Counted from the stretch's first letter, positions 36,509-45,329 are shown. The stretch is 64,000 bases of DNA from an uncultured Lactobacillus sp. (GCF_948948975.1 NZ_CARBVX010000008.1:1-64000); one strand, 5' to 3'. Notes: generated by a model not told the origin, from the letters alone. Made by a program: numbers and translations.

Positions 36509-37816
36509 GTGGGATTATTTGATAAAATCAAGAAATCTCTTTTTGGTCATAAAGAAGATGAAGAACAAGAAGAAAGTAAAAAAGAACTAACTGAAAATTC
36601 AAATGAAGAACTTCAAGAGCCTGCAGAAACCAATGAAGATGAAGATCTTCAAAAAAATGAAGAGGTTGTAGAGCCTAAGCCTGAAACTTCTGAAGATGAA
36701 CGTAAAGAAGAAAATGAAGAAGTTGAGGAAACTCCAGGCTGGAGTGATGCTGGAACTGCTTTTGAAGAGAAACAGGATGAAGTTGAAGAATTTCAAGAAG
36801 ATCAAAAAGCACCTGATTTAGAAAAAGAAAAGCCTGCAGAAACTGAATCTACTGAAGAGATTTCTGAAGAAGTAACTACAGAAGATGAACAGGAAAGATA
36901 TGACAAAGGGTTAGAAAAAACCAATCATTCTTTTGGGGCCCGCCTAAATGCATTTTTTGCTAAATTTAGAACAGTCGATGAAAACTTTTTTGATGATCTT
37001 GAAGATTTATTAATTGAATCTGACGTTGGTTTTGAAACTGCTGAAGAATTAACTGATTCTTTACGAGATGAAGCCAAACTCCAAAATGCAAAAAGTCATG
37101 ATGCCTTAAAGCAAGTAATAGTTGAAAAATTAGTTGATATTTATGATAAAGGTGGCGAAAGTGAAGATTCTAAATTAGCCGATGATCCTTCTGCAAAGCC
37201 TAATGTTTATCTTTTTGTTGGCGTTAATGGAGCTGGAAAAACAACAACCATTGGTAAATTAGCTAAGAGAATTAAAGACTCAGGCAAGTCTGTCATGATG
37301 GTAGCTGCCGATACTTTTAGAGCAGGTGCTGTAGAACAATTAGTGGAATGGGGTCGACGTGATGGTGTTGAAGTAATCACTGGCCCTGAAAAAGCCGACC
37401 CGGCTTCTGTAGTTTATGATGGTGTTAAAAAAGCTAAAGAGAGAGGAATCGATTTCTTATTAGTTGATACAGCTGGTCGTCTTCAAAATAAGGTCAATTT
37501 AATGAGCGAGCTTGATAAAATTAAGCGAACAATAAAGAAAATCTTGCCCGATCAACCAAATGAGGTTCTTTTAGTCCTTGATGGCTCAACAGGTCAAAAT
37601 GCACTCTTACAAGCAAAAGACTTCGATAAAACTACTAAACTTACGGGTCTAGTTTTAACTAAGCTTGATGGCTCATCTAAGGGTGGAGTAGTACTAGCAA
37701 TTCGAAATGAAATGGATTTACCAGTTAAATTAGTTGGTCTTGGAGAAAAAGTTGATGATTTGGCAAACTTTGATGCAGAAAAATTTGCAATCGGACTCTT
37801 CCAAGGATTAATCTAA
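36509..37816 (+). CDS. ftsY: Signal recognition particle receptor FtsY
   Basis: SRP receptor GTPase that docks Ffh-ribosome complexes at the membrane. A long, Glu/Asp-rich, low-complexity A domain (about residues 12-135) precedes the N domain and the G domain with GVNGAGKTT, DTFRAGAVEQL, DTAGR and TKLDGSSKGG. 435 residues; the length over the core comes from the acidic part. It starts with GTG and has only a weak ribosome site, so translation is probably coupled to smc. Confidence 0.95.
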   Translation: MGLFDKIKKSLFGHKEDEEQEESKKELTENSNEELQEPAETNEDEDLQKNEEVVEPKPETSEDERKEENEEVEETPGWSDAGTAFEEKQDEVEEFQEDQKAPDLEKEKPAETESTEEISEEVTTEDEQERYDKGLEKTNHSFGARLNAFFAKFRTVDENFFDDLEDLLIESDVGFETAEELTDSLRDEAKLQNAKSHDALKQVIVEKLVDIYDKGGESEDSKLADDPSAKPNVYLFVGVNGAGKTTTIGKLAKRIKDSGKSVMMVAADTFRAGAVEQLVEWGRRDGVEVITGPEKADPASVVYDGVKKAKERGIDFLLVDTAGRLQNKVNLMSELDKIKRTIKKILPDQPNEVLLVLDGSTGQNALLQAKDFDKTTKLTGLVLTKLDGSSKGGVVLAIRNEMDLPVKLVGLGEKVDDLANFDAEKFAIGLFQGLI

Positions 37817-37855
37817 TAATAAGCAAAGTTACGATTAATATATAAGGAGTAAACA

Positions 37856-39280
37856 ATGAAGCATTTAAGTGCATGTACAACTATTTTAGTGGGAAAAAAC
37901 GCATCAATTGATGGATCAGTAATGATTTCACGTAATGACGATACTGCAGGTGCAATTACGCCACAAAAGTTTATTATTGAGCCAGCTGTTCATGGGGAAA
38001 AAGGACGTAAAATTAAATCTTGGCTTAATAAGTTTGAAATGGAACTTCCTGAAGATGCTCAAAGAGTTCCAGCAGTTCCAAATGTTGACTATAAAAAGTT
38101 AGGTTATTATGACGAAAGTGGTATTAACCAAAAGAATGTTGCTATGTCATGTACTGAATCAACTTATGGGAACGAAAGAACCTTAGCATTTGATCCATTA
38201 GTTAAAGATGGTTTAGATGAAGATTGTATGCAGACTGTAGTTTTGCCATATATTGATTCCGCAAGAGATGGTGTAAAACGTCTTGGTTCCTTAATTAAAA
38301 AATATGGTTCACCTGCTGGAAATTCAGTTTTGTTTGGTGACAAAGACGAAGTATGGTACATGGAAATCGTTACGGGACACCATTGGGTTGCTCAACGTAT
38401 TCCAGATGATTGTTATGCAGCTACTGGTAACCGGGTTGCTATTCAACAAGTTAATTTTGATGATCCAGATAACTTTATGTGGAGTGAAGGGATTCAAGAA
38501 TTCGTTGAAGAGCATCACTTAAATCCTGATCATGAAGGTTGGAATTTCCGTCATATTTTTGGAACTTATACTGAACAAGATCGTCACTACAACACTAGTC
38601 GTCAATGGTATATCCAAAAACTTTTCAATCCAGAAATTGAACAAGATCCTGAAGATCCAGATATTCCTTTCATTAGAAAAGCTTCTAAGAAATTAGCTAA
38701 AGAAGATATTGAATTTGCACTTGGTTCTCATTATCAAGATACTCCATTTGATCCATTTGGTCATGGAACAGAAGAAGAAAAGCATCGTTATCGTCCAATT
38801 GGTTTAAATAGAACTCAGAACTCACATATTTTGCAGATTAGAAGCGATGTTCCTGAAGAAATGGCTGGTATTATGTGGTTATGTATTGGTGGACCAACAT
38901 TTACCCCATATATCCCATTCTTTGCTAATATGAACGAAACTGATCCATCCTTTAACAATACGTCAATGACTTATAATAAGGAAGATGCATGGTGGTACTA
39001 TAAATCTCTTGCTGCTTTAGTTGAAAGTCATTATCCTCAATTTGTTCAACTTGATGCCAAATATCTTGAAGAATTGAATAGATACTACCGCGGTAGAGTT
39101 GAAGAAATTATTGAAAATGCTAAAGATTTAAGTGGTGAGGAATTAACCGACTACTTAACTCGTGAAAATCAAAAGACTGTTGCCCATACTAAGAAAGATA
39201 GTGAAGAATTAATGGGTCAAATGTTTACTGATGCGATTAAGATGTCTAAGTTAACATTTAAAATGGATCCAAATCTTTAA
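37856..39280 (+). CDS. pepD: C69-family dipeptidase (PepD-type)
   Basis: Cytoplasmic Ntn-hydrolase dipeptidase. The likely nucleophile is C7 in SACTTILVGKNAS, exposed after removal of six residues, with a typical SRNDD segment near residue 23. 474 residues matches lactobacillar PepD enzymes. AAGGAG precedes the ATG. It lies between ftsY and ylxM-ffh, where it is not part of the usual cluster, and may hydrolyse dipeptides derived from Opp-imported peptides. Confidence 0.92.
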   Translation: MKHLSACTTILVGKNASIDGSVMISRNDDTAGAITPQKFIIEPAVHGEKGRKIKSWLNKFEMELPEDAQRVPAVPNVDYKKLGYYDESGINQKNVAMSCTESTYGNERTLAFDPLVKDGLDEDCMQTVVLPYIDSARDGVKRLGSLIKKYGSPAGNSVLFGDKDEVWYMEIVTGHHWVAQRIPDDCYAATGNRVAIQQVNFDDPDNFMWSEGIQEFVEEHHLNPDHEGWNFRHIFGTYTEQDRHYNTSRQWYIQKLFNPEIEQDPEDPDIPFIRKASKKLAKEDIEFALGSHYQDTPFDPFGHGTEEEKHRYRPIGLNRTQNSHILQIRSDVPEEMAGIMWLCIGGPTFTPYIPFFANMNETDPSFNNTSMTYNKEDAWWYYKSLAALVESHYPQFVQLDAKYLEELNRYYRGRVEEIIENAKDLSGEELTDYLTRENQKTVAHTKKDSEELMGQMFTDAIKMSKLTFKMDPNL

Positions 39281-39297
39281 TTAAAATATTTGCATAT

Positions 39298-39333
39298 AAG
39301 AAGGTTAGGAAAAATTGCCTAACCTTCTTTTTT
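39298..39333 (+). terminator. Terminator after pepD
   Basis: AGAAGGTTAGG and CCTAACCTTCT form an 11-bp stem followed by T residues. Confidence 0.9.
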
Positions 39334-39397
39334 GAAATTAATTAAGCTAAAAGTCTCTTAAAACTACATAGCTATTATTTTAGAAATACATTTTTTT

Positions 39398-39406
39398 TGC
39401 TATACT
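39398..39406 (+). promoter_or_regulatory. Extended -10 promoter of ylxM-ffh
   Basis: TTGCTATACT includes an extended -10 (TGC before TATACT, 39401-39406) 17 bases before the ylxM ATG. The -35 region (TTTAGA) is weak. Confidence 0.6.
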
Positions 39407-39423
39407 GTTTCAAGGTGAGACAA

Positions 39424-39765
39424 ATGGCTGAACTTGAAAAAAATGAAAGATTAGGCGACTTATTTGCCTACTACGGTCCATTATTAACAAAAGGACAACA
39501 AGAGTATTTTGAGGATTATTATTACAATGACCTTTCTTTAGGGGAAATTGCGGATAATCATCATGTCTCTCGACAAGCTGTTTATGATAATTTGAAACGA
39601 AGCAGCCGTGCTTTGGAAAAATATGAAGATAAACTTCATATGAAACGTGATTATACTCAAATAGAAGAAAAAATTACTGAAGCAGTATATGCCCTTGAAC
39701 ATGGCAAGATCAATCGAGCTCAGATTGAACTTTTGAAATTATTAAGACAAATGGGAGTAGAATAG
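39424..39765 (+). CDS. ylxM: YlxM-like DNA-binding protein, SRP operon
   Basis: 113-residue helix-turn-helix protein of the UPF0122 family, resembling sigma region 4 (about residues 20-65, with LSLGEIADNHHVSRQAVYDNLKR as HTH). Homologues modulate SRP (Ffh/FtsY) activity or expression. I choose ATG 39424 because AGGTGAG lies 5 bases upstream; the upstream extension runs into the promoter. It is followed one base later by ffh. Confidence 0.9.
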   Translation: MAELEKNERLGDLFAYYGPLLTKGQQEYFEDYYYNDLSLGEIADNHHVSRQAVYDNLKRSSRALEKYEDKLHMKRDYTQIEEKITEAVYALEHGKINRAQIELLKLLRQMGVE

Positions 39766-39766
39766 T

Positions 39767-41197
39767 ATGGCTTTTGAAAATTTAAGTGAAAGACTTCAAA
39801 AAGCATTAAAAAATTTAACTGGTAAAGGTAAGATCTCAGAAGCAGATATTAATGATGCTAGTCGTGAGATTCGATTAGCTTTACTAGAAGCGGACGTTAA
39901 CTTTAAAGTTGTAAAAGACTTTATTAAAAAAATAAAAAAGGAAGCTTTAGGTAAAGAAGTCCAAGATAGTTTAAATCCAGGACAACAAATCATCAAAATT
40001 GTTGATGACGAGTTAACGAAAATGATGGGAGAAGAGGCTGTTTCTCTTAATAAATCTCCGCATATTCCAACAATCATTATGATGGTAGGTTTACAGGGTA
40101 CTGGTAAAACTACTACTGTTGGTAAACTTGCAGACTACTTAATGAAGAATGAAAAAGCTCGTCCTTTGCTAATTGCAGGTGATATTTACCGTCCAGCTGC
40201 TATTGAGCAGTTAAAGCAAATTGGTCAACAATTAGACGTACCGGTTTATAGTGAAGATAACCAAGATGTAGCAGAAATTGTAAAGCATGGTCTTGAAGAA
40301 GCTGATAAAAATAAAAATGACTACGTCTTGATTGATACGGCTGGGCGTCTTGAAATTGATGAGCAATTGATGGATGAATTAAAGCGTGTCACTGAGGTTG
40401 CTCATCCTGATAATACTCTATTAGTTGTTGATGCAATGACAGGTCAAGCAGCTACACAAGTAGCAGAGGGGTTTAATGAGGACTTAGATCTGACTGGAAT
40501 TGTTTTAACTAAGCTTGATGGTGATACTCGTGGTGGTGCCGCACTTTCTATTCGTGCTGTCACTGGCCTTCCAATTATCTTTACGGGTCAAGGTGAAAAA
40601 TTAACTGATCTTTCTACTTTCCACCCTGATCGAATGGCTTCACGTATCTTAGGCATGGGTGATATGTTGACCTTAATTGAAAAGGCTCAGCAAGATTACG
40701 ATGCTAAAGAAGCCGAAAAAATGGCTGAAAAGATGCGGGAGAATACTTTTGATTTTAATGACTTTATTGATCAAATGGAACAAGTTCAAAAAATGGGTCC
40801 TCTAGATCAAATCATTAAAATGATTCCTGGATTAGGTAATAATCCTGCTCTTAAAAATATTCAGATTCCGGAAAAGCAAATCGATCACATTAAGGCTATT
40901 GTTTATTCAATGACCCCAGAAGAGCGTGAAAATCCTGATATTCTTAATCCATCAAGAAGACGTAGAATTGCTGCCGGTTCGGGTAGATCGATCGCTGAAG
41001 TTAACCGAATGATTAAGCAATTTAAGCAATCAAAAGAAATGATGCAAAAGATGACTAAAGGTGATATGGGTGAATTGGCTAACTTACCAGGAATGAATTC
41101 ACCAATGGGCAAGATGGCGATGAGATCAATGAATAAGCGCTTTAAGAAAAATAAGAAGAAACGGATGAAGAATATTAAACGCTATCGTTCAAAATAA
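39767..41197 (+). CDS. ffh: Signal recognition particle protein Ffh
   Basis: SRP54 GTPase that binds signal sequences of nascent membrane and secreted proteins with 4.5S RNA. N domain at about 1-90, G domain with GLQGTGKTT (about 107-115), DTAGR and TKLDGDTRGG, and the Met-rich M domain from about 300 ending in a Lys/Arg-rich tail. 476 residues is normal. GGGAG precedes the ATG. Its partner FtsY is encoded at 36509. Confidence 0.96.
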   Translation: MAFENLSERLQKALKNLTGKGKISEADINDASREIRLALLEADVNFKVVKDFIKKIKKEALGKEVQDSLNPGQQIIKIVDDELTKMMGEEAVSLNKSPHIPTIIMMVGLQGTGKTTTVGKLADYLMKNEKARPLLIAGDIYRPAAIEQLKQIGQQLDVPVYSEDNQDVAEIVKHGLEEADKNKNDYVLIDTAGRLEIDEQLMDELKRVTEVAHPDNTLLVVDAMTGQAATQVAEGFNEDLDLTGIVLTKLDGDTRGGAALSIRAVTGLPIIFTGQGEKLTDLSTFHPDRMASRILGMGDMLTLIEKAQQDYDAKEAEKMAEKMRENTFDFNDFIDQMEQVQKMGPLDQIIKMIPGLGNNPALKNIQIPEKQIDHIKAIVYSMTPEERENPDILNPSRRRRIAAGSGRSIAEVNRMIKQFKQSKEMMQKMTKGDMGELANLPGMNSPMGKMAMRSMNKRFKKNKKKRMKNIKRYRSK

Positions 41198-41221
41198 TTT
41201 TCAACTGTTAAGGAAAACCCC

Positions 41222-41250
41222 TTTACACATATTTTTCTATATGCTATATT
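41222..41250 (+). promoter_or_regulatory. rpsP promoter
   Basis: TTTACA (41222-41227) and TATATT (41245-41250), 17-base spacer, with TGC before the -10. It lies 34 bases before the rpsP ATG. Confidence 0.75.
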
Positions 41251-41283
41251 ATTTAAGTCAAGAAATTTAGGAGGAATTAATTA

Positions 41284-41556
41284 ATGTCTGTTAAGATTCG
41301 TATGCGCCGTATGGGCTCAAAGAGAAAACCTTTTTACCGTATCGTAGTTGCTGATTCACGTATGCCACGTGATGGTCGTTTCATCGAAGAAGTTGGTTAC
41401 TACAACCCACTTACTAACCCTGATGAAGTTAAGCTTGAAGAAGACAAGATTTTTGAATGGCTTGAAAAAGGTGCTCAACCATCAGATACTGTAAGAAGCT
41501 TACTTTCAAAAGCTGGTTTGATGACTAGATACCACGACGCAAAGTACGGTAAGTAA
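41284..41556 (+). CDS. rpsP: 30S ribosomal protein S16
   Basis: 90-residue ribosomal protein with the signature [24 protein letters not shown] (about 3-26, written here by its typical RxGxKxxPFYR pattern). AGGAGG site upstream. In Bacillus the KH-domain gene khpA and ylqD follow; here a terminator follows and then rimM. Confidence 0.96.
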   Translation: MSVKIRMRRMGSKRKPFYRIVVADSRMPRDGRFIEEVGYYNPLTNPDEVKLEEDKIFEWLEKGAQPSDTVRSLLSKAGLMTRYHDAKYGK

Positions 41557-41573
41557 TTTACTATTGCAATTAG

Positions 41574-41606
41574 AAGTTTGGGAAAGCTCTTCCCAAACTT
41601 TTTTAT
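41574..41606 (+). terminator. Terminator after rpsP
   Basis: AAGTTTGGGAA and TTCCCAAACTT around AGCTC, followed by T-rich sequence. The rimM start is only 19 bases further, so it is likely a partial terminator that lowers expression of rimM-trmD relative to rpsP. Confidence 0.85.
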
Positions 41607-41624
41607 TTAGAAAGAATAAGTTCT

Positions 41625-42146
41625 ATGACTGAATATTTTGAAGTTGGAAAGATATTGTCTCCTCATGGATTAAAAGGAGAAGTTAAGGTAAATGCAACAA
41701 CTGATTTTCCAGAGGAAAGATTAGCTACAGGAAGTAGATTGTTTATTAAGAATAATAAGCAGTATGAAGAATTAATTGTAGAAAATACTCGACGCCATAA
41801 ACAATTTTATTTAGTTAAATTTGAAAAGATTGATGATATTGATCAGGCTGAAAAAATTTGCAGTAAAGAATTATATGTAGCAGAAACAGATCAACAAGAA
41901 TTACCTGAAGGTAGTTATTACTTTAAAGATATTTTAAATTGTCCCGTCTATGATGCTGAGACTGGAGAAAAGCTAGGAGTATTAGAAAACATTGAAACTC
42001 CAGGTGCTAATGATATTTGGGAGATAAAGCCAGAAAAAGGAAAGAGTTTTTGGATTCCAAATATTGAATCAGTAGTTAAAAAAGTTGATCTAGCCAATAA
42101 GAGAATAGAAGTAACTTTGCTTGAAGGATTACGAGATGAAAATTAA
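41625..42146 (+). CDS. rimM: Ribosome maturation factor RimM
   Basis: Assists assembly of the 30S head by binding S19. The N-terminal RimM domain begins YFEVGKILSPHGLKGEVKV (about 3-21) and a C-terminal PRC-barrel domain follows (about 95-170, with DIWEIKPE and IPNI). 173 residues is normal. It overlaps trmD by 11 bases. Confidence 0.94.
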   Translation: MTEYFEVGKILSPHGLKGEVKVNATTDFPEERLATGSRLFIKNNKQYEELIVENTRRHKQFYLVKFEKIDDIDQAEKICSKELYVAETDQQELPEGSYYFKDILNCPVYDAETGEKLGVLENIETPGANDIWEIKPEKGKSFWIPNIESVVKKVDLANKRIEVTLLEGLRDEN

Positions 42147-42858
42147 TGTTTTAACCCTTTTTCCAGATATGTTTACTCCGTTGCAAGTATCAATGTTAGG
42201 AAGAGGTCTAGAAGACAAAAAATGGGAATTAAACTTAGTTAATTTCCGTGACTTTACTAGCGACGTACATCATCATGTGGATGATACTCCTTATGGAGGT
42301 GGAGCTGGGATGGTACTTCAAATTATGCCAATAAAAAAAGCCCTAGATTCTTTAACTAATAAAGGAAAGGTAATTATTACAGCTCCACAAGGAAAAACTT
42401 TCAATGAAAAAATGGCTCAAGATTGGTCAAAAGAAGAAAATTTAACTTTTATTTGTGGTCACTATGAAGGCTTTGATCAGAGAATCTATGACTTGGCTGA
42501 TGAAACAGTTTCAATTGGTGATTACGTCCTTACTGGTGGAGAATTACCAACAATGAGTATGATTGATGCTACCGTTCGTCTCTTACCGGGAATTTTAGGG
42601 AATGCTGCTTCTCCAGTAGAAGAAAGTTTTTCACATGGTCTTTTAGAATATCCGCAATATACGCGTCCTGCTGATTTTGAAGGTAAGAAAGTCCCTGAAG
42701 TATTAACATCGGGTAATCACCAAAAAATTGCTGAGTGGCGTCATAAGGAGGCATTACGAGCAACATATCTCTATCGGCCTGATATGTTAGCTGACCGTAA
42801 GTTGACAGATGAAGAAAAGAGAATGCTTGAAGAAATTAAAAGTGAAAAAGAGAATTAG
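42136..42858 (+). CDS. trmD: tRNA (guanine-37-N1)-methyltransferase
   Basis: SPOUT-class enzyme making m1G37 in tRNAs with G36, needed to avoid frameshifting. The start MKINVLTLFPDMF is typical; YGGGAGMVL (about 54-62), the knot motif LTGGELPTM (about 132-140) and the C-terminal domain are present. I choose ATG 42136, preceded by GAAGGA; a TTG five codons upstream would add atypical residues. 240 residues. It overlaps the end of rimM. Confidence 0.95.
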   Translation: MKINVLTLFPDMFTPLQVSMLGRGLEDKKWELNLVNFRDFTSDVHHHVDDTPYGGGAGMVLQIMPIKKALDSLTNKGKVIITAPQGKTFNEKMAQDWSKEENLTFICGHYEGFDQRIYDLADETVSIGDYVLTGGELPTMSMIDATVRLLPGILGNAASPVEESFSHGLLEYPQYTRPADFEGKKVPEVLTSGNHQKIAEWRHKEALRATYLYRPDMLADRKLTDEEKRMLEEIKSEKEN

Positions 42859-42860
42859 TA

Positions 42861-42889
42861 TTTACAAGTATTTTTCTATTTGGTAAACT
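42861..42889 (+). promoter_or_regulatory. rplS promoter
   Basis: TTTACA (42861-42866) and TAAACT (42884-42889), 17-base spacer, directly upstream of the structured rplS leader. Confidence 0.7.
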
Positions 42890-42895
42890 AGTCGT

Positions 42896-42956
42896 TGTGG
42901 CATAAGCCACTGATTTATGGGTATTCCGCTGGCACAAGGTGTTGATGAATGCCGTA
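42896..42956 (+). promoter_or_regulatory. Ribosomal protein L19 leader RNA
   Basis: The region between the promoter and the rplS ribosome site folds into a closed structure. The outer helix pairs TGTGGCAT (42896-42903) with ATGCCGTA (42949-42956); inside, GCCA (42906-42909) pairs with TGGC (42930-42933) and a small CAC/GTG hairpin is possible. Position and sequence resemble the Firmicutes L19 leader, an autoregulatory target for excess L19. Assignment is from memory. Confidence 0.7.
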
Positions 42957-42971
42957 GAAGGAGAGAAAATA

Positions 42972-43322
42972 ATGGATCCATTAATTCAAGAATTAACTAA
43001 AGAACAATTACGCGATGATATGCCTGACTTCCGTGCAGGTGACACTGTTCGTGTTCACGTACGTGTTGTAGAAGGTACTCACGAACGTATTCAGATGTTC
43101 GAAGGTGTTGTAATTAAGCGTAAGGGTGCTGGTATCAGCGCAACTTACACTGTACGTAAGATGTCATCAGGTATTGGTGTTGAACGTACTTTCCCAGTAA
43201 ATGACCCACGTGTTGCTAAGGTTGAAGTTCTTCGTCACGGTCGTGTACGTCGTGCTAAGCTTTACTACTTACGTGAACGTCACGGTAAAGCAGCTAGAAT
43301 TGCTGAAAAGCGTCGCGGTTAA
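42972..43322 (+). CDS. rplS: 50S ribosomal protein L19
   Basis: 116-residue protein at the 30S-50S interface. It shows [22 protein letters not shown] near residues 19-40 (shown here by the pattern [11 protein letters not shown]) and the conserved [17 protein letters not shown] end. The start is ATG 42972 with AAGGAGAG upstream; the longer upstream reading runs through the leader RNA. A terminator follows. Confidence 0.95.
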   Translation: MDPLIQELTKEQLRDDMPDFRAGDTVRVHVRVVEGTHERIQMFEGVVIKRKGAGISATYTVRKMSSGIGVERTFPVNDPRVAKVEVLRHGRVRRAKLYYLRERHGKAARIAEKRRG

Positions 43323-43346
43323 TTCAGTTAATCAAGACAGTATTAA

Positions 43347-43373
43347 GCCATCTCGAAAGAGATGGCTTTTTTT
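43347..43373 (+). terminator. Terminator after rplS
   Basis: GCCATCTC and GAGATGGC form an 8-bp stem capped by a GAAA tetraloop, followed by seven T. Confidence 0.92.
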
Positions 43374-43379
43374 ATCGAT

Positions 43380-43412
43380 AAAAAAAGAGTTTCAAAATAG
43401 AAACTCTTTTTG
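43380..43412 (-). terminator. Terminator after lepB
   Basis: AAAAAGAGTTTC and GAAACTCTTTTT form an inverted repeat just past the minus-strand lepB stop. Read on the minus strand it ends in T. It may also back up termination from rplS. Confidence 0.85.
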
Positions 43413-43413
43413 T

Positions 43414-44055
43414 TTAATAAAATGTAATGTGATTTAGTGGCCAGTAGCGCAGCTTTACTACTCCCACAATTTTACTTCGTGGAATTGTTCCAATATAGCG
43501 ACTGTCTTTAGAAACGCTTCGATGGTCTCCCATTACAAAATATGTATTAGCAGGAACTTTATTAGTCTTTTGCATTTCTTTTAGTTGCTTTGAAGTATAA
43601 AATTGACGATAATTTTGAGTTTTGGCTAGAGAACTCAGAGTGAAATTTTGTGTATTGGTATATTTAGTACCTGAAATCCCGTCTTCTCCATTGTCAATTA
43701 ATTTTTGACCAGTCTTTAACCATGGTTGACTAAGTTTTTTACCATTAATATAAATTTGATTATTTTTACTTACAATGGTATCTCCGGGTAACCCGATTAC
43801 TCTCTTAATATATACGGCCCCAGGCTCATCAGGCGCATCAACAATTACAATGTCGCCTTCCTTAATCTTAGCATGTCTAAGAGCAATAACACGATCGTTA
43901 TTTTCAAAAGTAGGTTGCATTGAAATTCCAGATACAGTTAAGTTGGCAAAAACATATTTATTTAGTACAAAAAAAATACCAAAAAATATGGCAGCTAGAA
44001 TTAGTACCTGGAGAATCCACTGACCCCAGCTTTCAGATTGTTCTTGTTTTTTCAA
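43414..44055 (-). CDS. lepB: Signal peptidase I
   Basis: Membrane serine protease that removes signal peptides from secreted proteins. One N-terminal membrane helix (about residues 13-35) precedes the catalytic serine in SGISMQPT (about S45) and the lysine in YIKRVIGLPGD (about K84); box E GDHRSVSKDSR is near the C-terminus. I prefer TTG at 44055, with AAGGTG 6 bases upstream; GTG at 44064 would add three residues but has no ribosome site. About 213 residues. It stands alone between two terminators. Confidence 0.92.
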   Translation of the reverse strand: MKKQEQSESWGQWILQVLILAAIFFGIFFVLNKYVFANLTVSGISMQPTFENNDRVIALRHAKIKEGDIVIVDAPDEPGAVYIKRVIGLPGDTIVSKNNQIYINGKKLSQPWLKTGQKLIDNGEDGISGTKYTNTQNFTLSSLAKTQNYRQFYTSKQLKEMQKTNKVPANTYFVMGDHRSVSKDSRYIGTIPRSKIVGVVKLRYWPLNHITFY

Positions 44056-44250
44056 TTTTTTCACCTTATTTAATCTATTTCAACATAAAGTGTAACCCTA
44101 AATTATCATTTTGTCGATTAAACAAAAAAGATGAAAAATAATTTTAATTTATATAATTAAATGCGAGATAAAGGTCTTGAAGAAGTCGAAAATTTTAATT
44201 TAGCTTATAATGAAAACAACAAGAACAATCATAAGAAGGGAGTAAAAAAG

Positions 44251-44670
44251 ATGCATGAGTATTCAGCTGGTAGTATTGTTTATCGTATTGAAAATAATAA
44301 AATAGAATTTTTACTTGTACAAAGTAGACTTAACCGAACTTGGGGCTTTCCGAAAGGGCATCTCGAGAAGGATGAAAATAATGTACAAGCTGCTCAAAGA
44401 GAGGTTTATGAAGAAGTGGGATTAAAGCCAGATTATGATTTTAATTTTGAGGAAAGTATTACTTATAAAATTGCCCGAGATCGATTAAAAACTGTAACAT
44501 TGTTTTTGAGTAAATTTAATCCAGATCAAAAAATAAAGTTACAAAAAAGTGAAATTGGAGACTATAAATGGGCAACTTTAGCCGAAGCTAATTCTTGTTT
44601 GCATTATGAAGAACTGAAAGAACTATTGAAGAAGGCGCAGGAATATATTGAAAATGAAATATCCAGATAA
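44251..44670 (+). CDS. Nudix hydrolase (MutT/diadenosine tetraphosphatase-like)
   Basis: 139-residue protein with a perfect Nudix box: G, five residues, E, seven residues, REVYEEVGL (about residues 37-59). Family members hydrolyse nucleoside diphosphates linked to another moiety; the overall look, with an early AGSIVYRIENN and PKGHLEK, resembles Ap4A hydrolases, but substrate is not proven. Start ATG 44251 is supported by AAGGGAG 8 bases upstream; a longer in-frame reading from 44161 lacks family similarity. It overlaps the following glycosylase-like gene. Confidence 0.88.
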   Translation: MHEYSAGSIVYRIENNKIEFLLVQSRLNRTWGFPKGHLEKDENNVQAAQREVYEEVGLKPDYDFNFEESITYKIARDRLKTVTLFLSKFNPDQKIKLQKSEIGDYKWATLAEANSCLHYEELKELLKKAQEYIENEISR

Positions 44671-45292
44671 ACTCTTAGCTGAAGTTAAGGAAAGATCAAA
44701 GGGGATGAAATTAGAAGGAATAAATTTTGGTGCTGGCCCAGTTCATCCCAAGCTTATGATTGTAGGAGAAGCGCCAGGAAGAGAAGAGATAGAATCGCTG
44801 ATTCCTTTTCATGGGGCATCTGGAAAAGAATTAATGAAATCCTTAGCATCAATTGGTCTTAAACGAGAAGATGTTTATATAACTAGTGCTGTTAGAAGCC
44901 GACCTTACAGTATTAAGCACACATTTAGTAAAAAAGAAAATAAAGAAGTAATCAAATATCCTAATCGAAAGCCGACTAAAAAGGAAATTTTGGCACATGC
45001 ACCATTTTTAGATTATGAAATTAACTGTGTTAAACCTAAAATTATTGTAACAGTAGGTACGACCGCTCTAACTCGATTACTAGACGATAGATATGAAATA
45101 AGTAATGTGCACGGGAAAATTATTGAAAATACCCCAATTTTAGAATTAAACGATAAAAAAGATGGTTATATCTGGTCTAAAGAAAAGTATATCGTTGTAC
45201 CCCAATATCATCCCGCAGCTGTTTTCTATAATAGAAAATTAACCGAAATAATTGCACAGGACTGGTTAAATATAAAACCGCTAATTAAATAG
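44654..45292 (+). CDS. Uracil-DNA glycosylase superfamily protein (family 4-like)
   Basis: Likely DNA repair glycosylase. It has the motif GEAPGREE (about residues 36-43), PFHGASGKEL, YITSAVRSRP, an NRKP segment and a C-terminal QYHPAAVFYN. Family 4 enzymes bind a 4Fe-4S cluster through four cysteines, but this protein has only one Cys, so no cluster is expected. Start is ATG 44654 or TTG 44648. About 212 residues. It overlaps the Nudix gene by 17 bases and converges on lexA, a repair-related setting. Confidence 0.85.
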   Translation: MKYPDKLLAEVKERSKGMKLEGINFGAGPVHPKLMIVGEAPGREEIESLIPFHGASGKELMKSLASIGLKREDVYITSAVRSRPYSIKHTFSKKENKEVIKYPNRKPTKKEILAHAPFLDYEINCVKPKIIVTVGTTALTRLLDDRYEISNVHGKIIENTPILELNDKKDGYIWSKEKYIVVPQYHPAAVFYNRKLTEIIAQDWLNIKPLIK

Positions 45293-45294
45293 CA

Positions 45295-45329
45295 AAAAAT
45301 GGTAGGAAGTCTCATTCCTACCATTTTTT
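45295..45329. terminator. Bidirectional terminator between the glycosylase-like gene and lexA
   Basis: AAAAATGGTAGGAA and TTCCTACCATTTTT form a perfect 14-bp stem around GTCTCA. It serves both convergent genes and reaches the lexA stop codon. Confidence 0.92.

Noticed and set aside
43775-44141. Plus-strand open frames over lepB
   Set aside because: Antisense of the signal peptidase catalytic region; no ribosome site or recognisable motif.
44161-44250. N-terminal extension of the Nudix protein
   Set aside because: Asn/Lys-rich with no family similarity; the ATG at 44251 has the ribosome site.
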